Positions 55,031-64,000 are shown, numbered from the stretch's first letter. The stretch: 64,000 nt of DNA from Lachnospiraceae bacterium (GCA_014799465.1 JAAVHZ010000008.1:1-64000); one strand, 5' to 3'. Program-made: numbers and translations. The notes: generated from the sequence alone by a model not told the origin.

Positions 55031-56059
55031 ATGACAAAATATTTGAAAATTACATATATAATTGCGGCAGTGGCGGTGATTTTATGTACTGTGCCGGTGG
55101 AGGTAAATGCAGGCATCGGTATTCATGCACCCAAAAGAGATTATAATGGAAAGGTAAGTTATAGCTATGTGTATTTTGGAAGCTATCCGCAGAGGGAAGT
55201 GGTGTCAAAACATAATAAGGCTCAGATGGCAGTCCTAAATTCAAGATCTGCATCATATAAGGTGGTCAGTGCAGCGAAGTGGAGAAAAATCGTAAAAGCA
55301 AATTATAATAAAAACGGTGATGCAAGGGTAGGAGGCGTTAAATATCGGAGAATAAAAGCCACAGATGCGACACAACGTTATGATTATGATGAACCGAGTA
55401 TGTACAAATGGCTGAATGAGACATCCTATCATTATTTCCTGTATGAACCGATAAAATGGAGGGTGCTGGAATATAAGAATGGTAAAGCCATGCTTTTATC
55501 AGAGTATGCATTAGATGATGTGAAATATAACGAAAAGGTATCATGGAATATTAAATGGAAAAACAGTACGGTGAGGAGCTGGATGAACGGATATGGTTCA
55601 AATAAGAATTCATGCGGCATAAATTATACTTCAAAGAATTTTATTGATACTGCATTTACAGCAACGCAGCAGAGAAAAATACTGAATAATAGAATCGCTT
55701 CGGGTGCAAGGGATAAGGTATTCCTGCTGTCTGAATCGGATGTCTTTGGCGGCAGCAAAGCATATGGACATGGCTTTTCTAAGCGCTATTCCGAGTGGGA
55801 TGAAAGCAGACGATGTAAATGTACTACATATGCATTTGCAAAAGGAATATACAGGTCAAAGGGGACAGCGTTAAGGGGCAATGTCTGGTGGTGGCTGCGT
55901 TCTCCGAATTACGGAGGTGATTCTTCATCCTATGTTGAATACGGAGGTGATGTCAGTCTTGCAGGGCAGAATATGGATAAGGATGCAGGTGGTATAAGAC
56001 CTGCCATCATGGTAAAGAAATCAACATTAAAAGCATTAAAGTGCATATACAGTAATTAA
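55031..56059 (+). CDS. Secreted protein with DUF6273-like domain
   Basis: A 342-residue exported protein. A signal peptide covers residues 1-28 (FKITYIIAAVAVILC-like core, VNAG cut region). YVYFGSYPQREV, PIKWRVLEYKNGKAMLLSEY and WKNSTVRSWMNG, then a late WWLRSPNYGGDSSSYVEYGG and GGIRPAIMV, are the typical order of DUF6273, a domain common in gut Firmicutes, often beside BspA-like and Ig-like repeats. Its function is unknown; a carbohydrate-binding lectin-like fold (similar to FGE/C-type lectin-like proteins) is possible. CAGGAGGA precedes the ATG. The gene is 18 bases after the LRR gene. Confidence 0.85.
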   Translation: MTKYLKITYIIAAVAVILCTVPVEVNAGIGIHAPKRDYNGKVSYSYVYFGSYPQREVVSKHNKAQMAVLNSRSASYKVVSAAKWRKIVKANYNKNGDARVGGVKYRRIKATDATQRYDYDEPSMYKWLNETSYHYFLYEPIKWRVLEYKNGKAMLLSEYALDDVKYNEKVSWNIKWKNSTVRSWMNGYGSNKNSCGINYTSKNFIDTAFTATQQRKILNNRIASGARDKVFLLSESDVFGGSKAYGHGFSKRYSEWDESRRCKCTTYAFAKGIYRSKGTALRGNVWWWLRSPNYGGDSSSYVEYGGDVSLAGQNMDKDAGGIRPAIMVKKSTLKALKCIYSN

Positions 56060-56093
56060 TGGACACATAAAATGTACTATTCGGAGGTGCATA

Positions 56094-56963
56094 ATGCTAA
56101 ATACAGTAAACGTAAGATTTCCGAATCTTGGAATCAATATATCTAATCTTATAAAAAGTTTTAAGATAATGAGGATGGAAATATCAATGAATGCAGTAGT
56201 GGTTACTATCGCCATAATTGCAGGGATTTCTATTGTTATATATGAAGCAAAAAGAACATGGCAGGATGTAGATACATATATTAATTTCAGTGTATGTGCC
56301 GTGCTGTCCGGATTGATAGGTGCAAGGCTGTATTATGTTATATTTAATTGGAATTATTACAAAGGAAATCTGTTGCAGATTTTTAATATACGAAACGGAG
56401 GTTTTACTATATATGGAGGTATAATTGCAGCCGTTATAACCGGTATAGTATTTTCGGGGATTAAAAAGATTTCCTTCTGGAGAATTGCGGATACGGCATG
56501 TATAGGACTGGTACTGGCACAGGCTGTTGGCAAATGGGGCAGCTTTTTTAACAGGGAAGCATTTGGAGCATATACAAATACTTTATTTGCAATGCAGATA
56601 AAGTATGATGAAGTAGGGGGAGTAATTAATCAGGAGATATTAGACCATCTTGTAAGATATGATGGTATGGTGTATATTCAGGTTCATCCGATATTTTTAT
56701 ATGAATCATTATGGTGTATGATGCTGTTTGTGTTAATTATGGTATTCAGACGATTTAAAAAATTTGATGGAGAAGTACTTTTATGGTACATAGCAGGATA
56801 TTCTTTGGGAAGGGTATGGATAGATATAATGCGTACAGATAAATGGATACTGCCCGTATTAAATCTGTCAATATCACAGCTCTTGGCAGCACTGATTACC
56901 ATAATTGCAGTATGTATATTTGCAGTAAAACATATAATTGCAGAAAAAAGTTTGAAAAACTAA
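56094..56963 (+). CDS. lgt: Prolipoprotein diacylglyceryl transferase
   Basis: A 289-residue membrane enzyme that transfers diacylglycerol from phosphatidylglycerol to the lipobox cysteine, the first lipoprotein step. Seen: NLGINI near the start, SGLIGARLYYVIF, GGFTIYGGIIAA (Tyr where E. coli has His), the signature GKWGSFFNREAFG near residue 157, VHPIFLYESLW, and GYSLGRVWIDIMRTD. About seven helices are visible. GGAGGTG precedes the ATG. The binding protein at 7830 is a likely substrate. A strong terminator follows, separating it from the dcw cluster. Confidence 0.93.
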   Translation: MLNTVNVRFPNLGINISNLIKSFKIMRMEISMNAVVVTIAIIAGISIVIYEAKRTWQDVDTYINFSVCAVLSGLIGARLYYVIFNWNYYKGNLLQIFNIRNGGFTIYGGIIAAVITGIVFSGIKKISFWRIADTACIGLVLAQAVGKWGSFFNREAFGAYTNTLFAMQIKYDEVGGVINQEILDHLVRYDGMVYIQVHPIFLYESLWCMMLFVLIMVFRRFKKFDGEVLLWYIAGYSLGRVWIDIMRTDKWILPVLNLSISQLLAALITIIAVCIFAVKHIIAEKSLKN

Positions 56964-56978
56964 ATATTGTAGTTTATT

Positions 56979-57030
56979 AAAACTAAGACCACAAGATGTG
57001 CTGAATGCACAAAAGGTCTTAGTTTTTTTT
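56979..57030 (+). terminator. Terminator after lgt
   Basis: AAAACTAAGACC (56979-56990) and GGTCTTAGTTTT (57015-57026) form a perfect 12-base stem, with inner GTGC/GCAC pairing, then more Ts. Confidence 0.92.
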
Positions 57031-57051
57031 GGTTAAAATGAGCAAAAATGC

Positions 57052-57080
57052 TTGATATTTGAGCTGAAGTGGTATAAAAT
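57052..57080 (+). promoter_or_regulatory. Promoter of the dcw cluster
   Basis: TTGATA (57052-57057) and TAAAAT (57075-57080) are 17 bases apart, between the lgt terminator and the MraZ repeats. Confidence 0.55.
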
Positions 57081-57088
57081 TTAATTCA

Positions 57089-57123
57089 AGTGGTGAAAAG
57101 TGGGTAAAAGTGGATGGATGTGG
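57089..57123 (+). promoter_or_regulatory. MraZ-box-like direct repeats upstream of mraZ
   Basis: Four GTGG-containing repeats sit at exact 10-base spacing: AGTGG at 57089, 57099 and 57109 and TGTGG at 57119. A fifth AGTGG is at 57068. MraZ binds repeated TGG-type sites with one-helix-turn spacing upstream of its own operon. Confidence 0.8.
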
Positions 57124-57159
57124 TAAGGATATCCACTTTACTGAGAGAAGGTGACTGTT

Positions 57160-57591
57160 ATGTTCATGGGAGAATACAATCACACAATTGATACGAAGGG
57201 AAGACTTATTGTACCTGCAAAGTTCAGAGAATCCTTAGGAGATGAATTTGTAGTTACAAGAGGACTGGATGAGTGCTTATTTGTATTTCCCAATGAAGGA
57301 TGGAAAGTCTTTGAAGAAAAACTCAGTAACCTGCCTGTAGCTAACAAAAATGCCAGAAGATTTGCCAGGTTTTTCCTGTCCGGTGCGGCTACAGTGGAGC
57401 TGGACAAGCAGGGAAGGATAAATATACCAAATAATCTGCGTGAATATGGCGGACTGGAAAAAGAAGTGGTGCTGATTGGTGTTGCCAACAGAGTGGAAAT
57501 CTGGAGCAAAGACAGATGGGAAGCAAGTGCAGTTATGGAAGATATGGACGAGATTGCAGAAAATATGGACGAGCTGGGATTATCCATCTGA
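57160..57591 (+). CDS. mraZ: Transcriptional regulator MraZ
   Basis: A 143-residue protein of the usual size, made of two AbrB-like half domains ([22 protein letters not shown], and later [20 protein letters not shown]). MraZ forms a ring-shaped oligomer that binds the direct repeats before its own gene and controls the division/cell-wall cluster. A GTG at 57151 lies within the ribosome site, so the ATG at 57160 after GAAGGTG is taken. It is the first gene of mraZ-rsmH-ftsL-ftsI-pbp-mraY. Confidence 0.97.
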   Translation: MFMGEYNHTIDTKGRLIVPAKFRESLGDEFVVTRGLDECLFVFPNEGWKVFEEKLSNLPVANKNARRFARFFLSGAATVELDKQGRINIPNNLREYGGLEKEVVLIGVANRVEIWSKDRWEASAVMEDMDEIAENMDELGLSI

Positions 57592-57617
57592 TAATGTTTT
57601 GAAAGGAAGAATTGCAA

Positions 57618-58559
57618 ATGGAATTTAACCATAAATCCGTATTGCCGGAGGAGACAATAGATAATATGAATATAAAACCCGGTGGGATTTATGTAGACGG
57701 AACATTAGGCGGAGGAGGGCACTCTTACAGGATACTTAAAAAACTTAGCGGAAAAGGCAGACTTATAGGAATAGATCAGGATTCAGATGCTATTTGTGCA
57801 GCAACAGAGAGACTTAAGGAATTTGGAGATATGGTTACGATAGTAAGGGACAATTACCATAATATCTCAAATGTACTTAATAGTCTTGGGATAAACAGCG
57901 TAGATGGAATACTTCTTGATTTAGGAGTATCCTCTTTTCAGTTAGATACGATTGGGAGAGGGTTCAGCTATAAGGAAGATTGCCCACTTGATATGCGGAT
58001 GGATGACAGAAATGAAATAACAGCAGAAGATATAGTTAATGATTATGAAGAAATGGAACTATACCGTATTATTAAAGAATACGGAGAGGACAAGTTTGCA
58101 AAAAACATTGCAAAACATATTGTAGCCGCAAGAAAAAAACAGAGGATAACTTCAACAGGTCAGTTATCTGATATCATAAAATCTGCAATACCGATGAAAG
58201 TACGTGCATCAGGAGGACATCCGGCAAAAAAGACGTTTCAGGCTATAAGGATAGAGCTGAACAGAGAATTGGATGTGCTGGAAGATTCTATAGATACGAT
58301 GATAGATTTACTAAATGACAGAGGAAGGTTATGTATTATTACATTCCATTCACTTGAAGACAGAATAGTAAAGAACGGATTCAGGAAGAATGAAAATCCT
58401 TGTATATGCCCACCGGATTTTCCGGTATGCGTATGCGGAAAAAAAGCAAAAGGAAAGGTTATAACGAGAAAACCGATAGTTCCGTCAGAAGAGGAACTGG
58501 AAGATAATAAGAGAGCAAAAAGCTCAAAATTAAGAGTATTTGAAAGAATTATATATTAG
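57618..58559 (+). CDS. rsmH: 16S rRNA (cytosine-1402-N4)-methyltransferase
   Basis: A 313-residue SAM-dependent methyltransferase that modifies C1402 in the decoding centre. Typical: [31 protein letters not shown] (SAM site), [49 protein letters not shown] and [16 protein letters not shown] at 57612 is in frame, but the ATG at 57618 is better spaced after AAAGGAAG. It is the second gene of the dcw cluster. Confidence 0.97.
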   Translation: MEFNHKSVLPEETIDNMNIKPGGIYVDGTLGGGGHSYRILKKLSGKGRLIGIDQDSDAICAATERLKEFGDMVTIVRDNYHNISNVLNSLGINSVDGILLDLGVSSFQLDTIGRGFSYKEDCPLDMRMDDRNEITAEDIVNDYEEMELYRIIKEYGEDKFAKNIAKHIVAARKKQRITSTGQLSDIIKSAIPMKVRASGGHPAKKTFQAIRIELNRELDVLEDSIDTMIDLLNDRGRLCIITFHSLEDRIVKNGFRKNENPCICPPDFPVCVCGKKAKGKVITRKPIVPSEEELEDNKRAKSSKLRVFERIIY

Positions 58560-58577
58560 AGAAGAAGGTAAAGACAG

Positions 58578-59048
58578 ATGGAAAAGAAGAGAGCAACAGT
58601 AAGGTATATTTCGGGAAATACTGCAAGACAGCTTCAGGCTGTACCTGAGCGTAAAAGAAGGGAAAGACAGGAAAAACAGAAAAAGGAGCTTAGCCAGAGT
58701 GTAAAGAAGAATAGGGAAAAAGCTTTACAGATGAGCATGGGCTATGTGTTGTTTCTGGCAGCAGTAACCATAACAGTAGTGGTTGTATGTTTTAATTATT
58801 TAAAACTTCATGCAGATATTTCAGCAACCACTTCTAATATTACAAATCTTACATCTTCAATAGATACGCTTACTGCACAGAATGATGCACTTGACTATAG
58901 TATAAACAGTTATACAGATGTAAATTATATTGTAAGGGTAGCCGTAGAAGAATTGGGTATGGTACAGGCATCTAAAGATCAGGTGTCATATTATAAAAGT
59001 ACCGAGAGTGAGTTTATGAAGCAGTTTACCGATGTTCCGGAGGAATAA
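58578..59048 (+). CDS. ftsL: Cell-division protein FtsL-like
   Basis: A 156-residue single-pass membrane protein. A long basic cytosolic part (RKRRERQEKQKKELSQSVKK) is followed by one membrane helix near residues 54-76 (YVLFLAAVTITVVVVCF) and an outside coiled coil (TSNITNLTSSIDTLTAQNDAL). The size, topology and position between rsmH and ftsI identify it as FtsL, which with FtsB/DivIC activates septal peptidoglycan synthesis. The sequence itself is weakly conserved. AGAAGGTAAAG precedes the ATG. Confidence 0.88.
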   Translation: MEKKRATVRYISGNTARQLQAVPERKRRERQEKQKKELSQSVKKNREKALQMSMGYVLFLAAVTITVVVVCFNYLKLHADISATTSNITNLTSSIDTLTAQNDALDYSINSYTDVNYIVRVAVEELGMVQASKDQVSYYKSTESEFMKQFTDVPEE

Positions 59049-59076
59049 ATACGGTTTTGATATGGAGTAATCAGGT

Positions 59077-61134
59077 ATGAAGGTAAAGCATTTTAATAAA
59101 AAAATGAAAAAAAAGCTTTTATTTGTATTCGTAGTCCTTATGCTGATGCTGGCAGTCACAGTCGGTCATATGTTTTATATTAATGTAGCAAAAGGTGATG
59201 ATTATGGTCTTATTGTATTGTCACAGCAGGATGAGACTTCAACTGTAATACCATATAAACGTGGAGATATTCTGGACAGGAATGGAAATATTCTTGCTAC
59301 AAGTACAAAGGTATATAACCTTATACTTGACCCTAAAGTTATATTAAGCAAAAAGGAATATCTTGAGCCTACTGTTGATGCGGTTGCATCGTGTTTTGAA
59401 ACGGACAGAAACGAATTGATAAATAAAATCAATGAAAAAAAAGACAGCAGATATGTTATATGGCTTAAGAAACTTACATTTGAACAGATAGAAGGCTTCC
59501 AGTCATTACAGGCTGATACTGAGAATAACCCTAATATTAAAGGAGTATGGTTTGAAGACGAATATGTAAGAAATTATCCTTATTCCACACTGGCGGCTGC
59601 AACTATCGGATATACAAACAGTGGTGACTCCGGTTCGTGGGGGATAGAAGAATATTATAATGATGTTCTGAATGGTGTAAATGGCAGGAAATATGGCTTT
59701 GTAAATGAAGATAACACCATGGAGACTATTATAAAGGGAGCAAAAGACGGCAATAATATTATATCTACAATAGATATGAATATACAAAGTATTGTGGAGA
59801 AAAAAATACAGAGCTGGGTTGAACAGTACAATCCTGCAAATGTAGCGGTAATAGTAGCTGTTCCTGATTCAGGAGAAATACTTGCTATGGCAAGCAGTAA
59901 GAATATATTTGATTTAAATAATGTAAGAGATTTATCAAGGTATTATACGCCGGAACAGATAGAAGCAATGTCTGATGAAGAGACATTTAACAATTTAAAT
60001 GCCATATGGAGAAATTATTGCATAAGTGATACATATGAGCCGGGTTCAACAGTAAAGCCGTTTACTGTTGCAGCAGCATTAGAAGAAGGAATGGTAAACA
60101 AGGAGCAGACATATATGTGTGATGGAGTACAGCAGGTTGGAGGATGGCCTATACATTGCCATAAACGTGCAGGACATGGGATTGTAAGTTTATCACAGTC
60201 AATAATGTATTCTTGTAATGATGCACTTATGCAGGTAGCGTTCGCACTTGGAAAGGAAAATTTCTGTGATTATCAGTCAAAGTTTGGATTTGGACTTAAG
60301 ACAGGAATAGATTTGGCGGGAGAAGTAAGTGCAGCAGGGCTTTTGTATACTGCTGACAATATGTCTGATTCTTCGCTTGCTACAAATTCTTTTGGGCAGA
60401 ACTTTAACGCTACTATGATACAAATGGTGGCAGGATTTTCATCACTTATAAATGGAGGAAATTATTACCGTCCTCATGTGGTGAAACAGATAGTGAATTC
60501 TGATGGAGCTGTAGTGGAAAATAAGGGAAAAGATGTTATTAAACAGATAGTTACTAAAGAAACATCAGATTTTCTTAAAAATTCATTGAGAGAAACTGTA
60601 ATATCCGGAACAGCAGGTGCTGCTGCAGTACCGGGATATGAGATAGCAGGTAAAACCGGTACGGCACAGATAAACGGAAGAAGAGATGAGGATGTATATA
60701 TTTTGTCATTTATGGGATATGCACCATATGATGACCCGGAAGTACTCTGTTATGTGCTGGTGGATGAGCCGCAGGTGCCGGATCCGTCCAGCAGTTCATA
60801 TGCTTCAAGGCTGTTCAGTGAAATAATGACGGAAGTACTGCCTTATATGGATATCTTCCCAACTATTGATTCAGAGATACAGCCGCAGCAACCGGAAACA
60901 CCTGATGATAATACTCAGGATACATCTTCACAGCCGGATGACCAAACACAGCCGGATGACCAAACACAGCCGGATGACCAGACACCGTCGGATAATCAGA
61001 CACCATCGGATGACCAGACACCACCTGAAACAACTGGACCAGACATATCAGATGAAAGTTATGAAGGACCTTTGTATGGACAGCCGGAAGCAGGAGCGGA
61101 TATTATGCAGCCTGAAATGACTGCATCACCTTAA
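59077..61134 (+). CDS. ftsI: Penicillin-binding protein, class B transpeptidase (FtsI-like)
   Basis: A 685-residue septal cross-linking enzyme. A basic N-terminus and one membrane helix (LFVFVVLMLMLAVTVGHMF) are followed by the dimerisation domain (VIPYKRGDILDRNGNILA) and the transpeptidase. Its motifs are the serine SxxK in YEPGSTVKPFTV, SCN in YSCNDALMQ and AGKTGTAQING. No clear PASTA domains follow. The tail instead has a run of Gln-Pro-Asp-Asp-type repeats encoded by five 18-base units (60931-61020). It is one of two neighbouring class B proteins; the second may be SpoVD-like. The ATG at 59077 has only a weak ribosome site. Confidence 0.93.
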   Translation: MKVKHFNKKMKKKLLFVFVVLMLMLAVTVGHMFYINVAKGDDYGLIVLSQQDETSTVIPYKRGDILDRNGNILATSTKVYNLILDPKVILSKKEYLEPTVDAVASCFETDRNELINKINEKKDSRYVIWLKKLTFEQIEGFQSLQADTENNPNIKGVWFEDEYVRNYPYSTLAAATIGYTNSGDSGSWGIEEYYNDVLNGVNGRKYGFVNEDNTMETIIKGAKDGNNIISTIDMNIQSIVEKKIQSWVEQYNPANVAVIVAVPDSGEILAMASSKNIFDLNNVRDLSRYYTPEQIEAMSDEETFNNLNAIWRNYCISDTYEPGSTVKPFTVAAALEEGMVNKEQTYMCDGVQQVGGWPIHCHKRAGHGIVSLSQSIMYSCNDALMQVAFALGKENFCDYQSKFGFGLKTGIDLAGEVSAAGLLYTADNMSDSSLATNSFGQNFNATMIQMVAGFSSLINGGNYYRPHVVKQIVNSDGAVVENKGKDVIKQIVTKETSDFLKNSLRETVISGTAGAAAVPGYEIAGKTGTAQINGRRDEDVYILSFMGYAPYDDPEVLCYVLVDEPQVPDPSSSSYASRLFSEIMTEVLPYMDIFPTIDSEIQPQQPETPDDNTQDTSSQPDDQTQPDDQTQPDDQTPSDNQTPSDDQTPPETTGPDISDESYEGPLYGQPEAGADIMQPEMTASP
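60931..61020 (+). repeat. Five 18-base tandem repeats in the ftsI 3' end
   Basis: Units start at 60931, 60949, 60967, 60985 and 61003. The first two are the same (CAGCCGGATGACCAAACA), the third differs by one base and the last two are more diverged. They encode QPDDQT, QPDDQT, QPDDQT, PSDNQT and PSDDQT. The length may vary between strains. Confidence 0.92.
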
Positions 61135-61213
61135 AGGCATATATACGAATATAACATAACCTCATGAAAGTACGCATATATTAATGATAATGGCTTTTGT
61201 GAGGTTACTTATA

Positions 61214-62947
61214 TTGAATATAAAAACATTTAGCAGAAAAAAGATAGTTATATTTACTGCTGCCATTGTGATTGTATCATTTATCCTTATGATAAGGCTT
61301 GTATATCTTATGATATTCCGCTCAGAATATTATGCAGACAGAGCTGATGAGGTACAGGAAAGAGAAAGATATGTTAAAGCGGCAAGGGGAGAGATACTGG
61401 ATGCTAACGGAGTAGTAATAGCAGCAAATAAGACTGTATGCACTATTTCAGTTATACACAGCCAGATAGAGGATAAAGAACATGTTATAAATGTGTTGTC
61501 AAAGGAACTGGAGATGGACAGCGAAAAAGTAACAAAACTTGTGGAAAAAATCAGTGTGAGGGAGAAAATAAAGTCAAATGTACCCAAAGAAACCGGTGAC
61601 AAAATAAGAGAATACAATCTTGCAGGAGTAAAGGTAGATGAAGATTTTAAAAGATACTATCCATATGGAGAACTTGCTTCAAAAGTGCTTGGATTCACGG
61701 GGGCAGATAATCAGGGGATAGTGGGGCTTGAAGTGGAGTATGAAAAGTATCTCAAAGGGAAAGACGGAATGATACTTACGGTTACTGATGCAAGAGGGAT
61801 AGAGCTCGAGAATGTGGCAGAAAAGAGGGTTGAATCTGTACAGGGTGGTACACTTAAAACCAGTATAGATGTTAATATACAGAAGTATGCACAGCAGGCT
61901 GCAAAAAAGGCACTTATTGCAAAATCAGCAAACTATGTATCTATTATAGTTATGAATCCCCAAAATGGAGAAATTATGGCGATGGCAAACGTTCCTGAAT
62001 ATGACTTAAACTCTCCATATGAACTGAATACAACTGATGAAGAAAGTGCAGGGCTGAGTAAGCAGGATTTGCTTAATAGAATGTGGAGGAACCAAAGTAT
62101 AAATGATACATATGAGCCGGGTTCTACATTTAAGGTTATAACTGCAACAGCAGGTCTTGAAACGGGAGAAGTGACAACGGAAAGTAATTTTTCGTGTCCG
62201 GGATTTAAAATAGTAGAAGATAGAAGGATAAGATGCCATAAAACAACAGGGCATGGTGCGGAAACATTTGTGGATGCAACGAAAAATTCATGTAATCCCG
62301 TATTTATAGAAGTAGGTTTAAGAGTAGGAGTTGACAGATTTTATGACTATCTTGGCAAATTAGGAATACTGTCAAAGACTGGAGTAGATCTTCCGGGTGA
62401 GGCATCTACGATTATTCATAAAAAGGAAAACGTAGGTCAGGTGGAATTGGCGACCATGTCTTTCGGGCAGTCTTTTCAGATAACACCGCTTCAGCTTTTA
62501 AGAGCCGTAAGTTCTGTTGTAAATGGAGGTACACTGATAACACCGCATTTTGGTGTTGAAGTTCTGGATGGAGATGGCAATACAGTCAAAACTTTTGAAT
62601 ATGATACTAAGCCCAGTACAATAAGCAATGATACATGCGAAAAAATGAAGTATATGCTTGAGCAGGTAGTTGCAACAGGCGGTGGAAAGAATGCCGTTAT
62701 TGAAGGTTACAGAATAGGCGGAAAGACGGCTACATCTCAGAAACTTCCAAGAAATTCGGGAAGATATATATCATCATTTATAGGATTTGCACCGGCGGAT
62801 AATCCGCAAATTATAGCAATATGTATAATAGATGAGCCTGTTGGAATATATTATGGAGGAACTATTGCGGCACCTGTTATAAAGGAATTATATGAAAATA
62901 TACTTCCATATCTTAATATTGAAAAAACAGGTACAGAAAGTGATTGA
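61214..62947 (+). CDS. Penicillin-binding protein, SpoVD-like class B transpeptidase
   Basis: A 577-residue protein with one N-terminal membrane helix (KIVIFTAAIVIVSFILMI), a dimerisation domain (VKAARGEILDANGVVIA) and a transpeptidase domain. The serine motif is YEPGSTFKVI and the second NSCNPVF. The third reads GGKTATSQK, so the usual KTG is KTA. The open frame begins at an ATG at 61184 without a ribosome site. TGAGGT at 61200-61205 lies 8 bases before a TTG at 61214, which is preferred, but the longer start cannot be excluded. SpoVD works on the spore cortex. It may equally serve septation or elongation, and the close relation to ftsI upstream suggests an old duplication. Confidence 0.9.
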   Translation: MNIKTFSRKKIVIFTAAIVIVSFILMIRLVYLMIFRSEYYADRADEVQERERYVKAARGEILDANGVVIAANKTVCTISVIHSQIEDKEHVINVLSKELEMDSEKVTKLVEKISVREKIKSNVPKETGDKIREYNLAGVKVDEDFKRYYPYGELASKVLGFTGADNQGIVGLEVEYEKYLKGKDGMILTVTDARGIELENVAEKRVESVQGGTLKTSIDVNIQKYAQQAAKKALIAKSANYVSIIVMNPQNGEIMAMANVPEYDLNSPYELNTTDEESAGLSKQDLLNRMWRNQSINDTYEPGSTFKVITATAGLETGEVTTESNFSCPGFKIVEDRRIRCHKTTGHGAETFVDATKNSCNPVFIEVGLRVGVDRFYDYLGKLGILSKTGVDLPGEASTIIHKKENVGQVELATMSFGQSFQITPLQLLRAVSSVVNGGTLITPHFGVEVLDGDGNTVKTFEYDTKPSTISNDTCEKMKYMLEQVVATGGGKNAVIEGYRIGGKTATSQKLPRNSGRYISSFIGFAPADNPQIIAICIIDEPVGIYYGGTIAAPVIKELYENILPYLNIEKTGTESD

Positions 62948-63030
62948 TAATTAAAATAAATAATATTATACTTTTACTTGTATATAAGATAAAAGCTGAT
63001 TATGACGGCTATAGCAAATTGGAGGAAATT

Positions 63031-63999
63031 ATGGAGACAAAAATGATAATTTCAGTATTGGTATCTTTTGCAGTCAGTGTTATTCTGTGTCCGATAGTGA
63101 TACCATTCCTGAAAAGACTGAAATTTGGACAGTATGTAAGAGAAGAAGGACCTAAGGAACATCTTAAAAAGTCAGGAACTCCGACTATGGGTGGTCTTAT
63201 AATTTTGACAAGTGTGGTGGTTACATCATTACTTTTTGTAATGGAATACCGTAACATTATTCCGATCTTGTTCATGACTTTAGGATTTGGAATGATAGGA
63301 TTTCTGGATGATTATATAAAGGTGGTAATGAAACGTTCGCTTGGATTAAAGCCATGGCAGAAGTTAGTGCTGCAATTTATTGTTACGGCAGTATTTGCAT
63401 TCTATCTTATAGAATATACAGACGTTGGAACAGGTATGCTTATTCCGTTTACGGGCGGATTTGAAAATGGGCTTTACCTTAATATAGGATGGCTTTTTGT
63501 ACCGATGCTGTTTTTTGTTGTACTTGGAACTGTAAATGGAGCTAATTTTACTGATGGGCTGGATGGTCTTGCTTCAGGAGTTACGGTTATAATAGCAGTA
63601 TTTTTTACTGTTATAAGTATGGTGACTGGAAGCGGCATAGAGACTATTACGGGAGCTGTATCAGGAAGTCTGTTGGGATTTCTTTTGTTCAATGTATATC
63701 CTGCAAGAGTGTTTATGGGAGATACCGGTTCTCTGGCACTTGGCGGATTTGTGGCATCGGCAGCGTATATGATGAATATGCCTATATTTATACTTATAAT
63801 TGCATTTATATACTTGATAGAAGTATTGTCAGTAATGATTCAGGTTACTTATTTCAAACTGACGGGAGGAAAGAGGATATTTAAGATGGCACCCATACAC
63901 CATCATTTTGAATTGTGTGGCTGGTCTGAGACCAGAGTAGTGACTGTATTTACAGCTATTACGGCAATATTATGTCTGGTAGCTTATCTTGCATTGTAA
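63031..63999 (+). CDS. mraY: Phospho-MurNAc-pentapeptide-transferase
   Basis: A 322-residue, ten-helix membrane enzyme that joins UDP-MurNAc-pentapeptide to undecaprenyl phosphate to make lipid I. Seen: EGPKEHLKKSGTPTMGGLII near residue 40, FGMIGFLDDYIKV with the Asp pair, NGANFTDGLDGLASG, FMGDTGSLALGG and the MAPIHHHFELCGW loop. The frame opens at 62944, but GGAGG at 63021-63025 sets the ATG at 63031. UppP (18752) recycles the carrier it uses. It is complete, ending one base before the window end. Confidence 0.97.
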   Translation: METKMIISVLVSFAVSVILCPIVIPFLKRLKFGQYVREEGPKEHLKKSGTPTMGGLIILTSVVVTSLLFVMEYRNIIPILFMTLGFGMIGFLDDYIKVVMKRSLGLKPWQKLVLQFIVTAVFAFYLIEYTDVGTGMLIPFTGGFENGLYLNIGWLFVPMLFFVVLGTVNGANFTDGLDGLASGVTVIIAVFFTVISMVTGSGIETITGAVSGSLLGFLLFNVYPARVFMGDTGSLALGGFVASAAYMMNMPIFILIIAFIYLIEVLSVMIQVTYFKLTGGKRIFKMAPIHHHFELCGWSETRVVTVFTAITAILCLVAYLAL

Positions 64000-64000
64000 T

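Noticed and set aside
59077-61134. PASTA domains at the end of the FtsI-like protein
   Set aside because: The tail is a low-complexity Gln/Pro/Asp repeat and has no PASTA pattern.
1-64000. CRISPR arrays, tRNA or rRNA genes
   Set aside because: No regularly spaced repeats of the needed kind, no tRNA cloverleaf and no rRNA stretch were noticed on reading. A dedicated scan was not possible.

Overview
The window looks like a chromosomal segment of an AT-rich, Gram-positive, strictly anaerobic Firmicute, most likely a member of the Lachnospiraceae (Clostridia). The reasons are the low GC content, strong AGGAGG ribosome-binding sites, the gene orders rpsO-pnp, priA-def-fmt-(yugP)-rsmB-rlmN-prpC-prkC-rsgA-rpe-thiN and mraZ-rsmH-ftsL-ftsI-(spoVD-like)-mraY, formate-tetrahydrofolate ligase, and BspA-like and DUF6273-like secreted proteins. 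Family assignments come from motif and sequence recognition only. No search was run.

Layout. 1-2771: accessory DNA with an immunity-like small protein and a pRiA4b/SEC-C protein. 2806-5449: rpsO-pnp with a long intergenic hairpin. 5496-7572: an O-acetylhomoserine sulfhydrylase and a eukaryotic-type HisA. 7690-13760: a maltose/maltodextrin operon (binding lipoprotein, two permeases, 4-alpha-glucanotransferase, LacI regulator) with a cre-like box and a perfect inverted repeat in its leader. 13765-18631: two dynamin-like GTPases and a ClpP/TepA-like protease, bracketed by two copies of a palindromic repeat. 18752-27243: uppP, ftsK/spoIIIE, fhs, dapF, murE and folD. 27539-29082: a DarTG-type locus whose toxin gene is broken by three lesions while the antitoxin stays intact. 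29281-36103: priA, def, fmt, yugP-like protease, rsmB and rlmN. 36157-38277: a WYL regulator, a ClbS/DfsB-like protein and a Uma2-family protein, inserted between rlmN and prpC and followed by a decayed copy of the rlmN 3' end. 38525-43810: prpC, prkC, rsgA, rpe and thiN. 43840-49811: tandem membrane-anchored paralogs, a secreted CAP/fibronectin protein, a MATE exporter and a short flagellin homolog. 49895-50992: ychF on the minus strand. 51198-56059: a GtrB-like glycosyltransferase, a polytopic membrane protein and two secreted proteins. 56094-63999: lgt, then the division and cell-wall (dcw) cluster with a MraZ box.

How the genes work together. Cell-envelope synthesis is the main theme. DapF makes meso-diaminopimelate and MurE uses it; MraY, UppP and two class B penicillin-binding proteins complete the lipid-linked pathway; the PASTA kinase/phosphatase pair senses the wall. 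The one-carbon enzymes Fhs and FolD supply formyl groups used by Fmt, and Def removes them again. The most notable observations are the antitoxin-only DarTG remnant, the duplicated rlmN 3' end that marks an insertion, and the repeat-bracketed dynamin/ClpP module.
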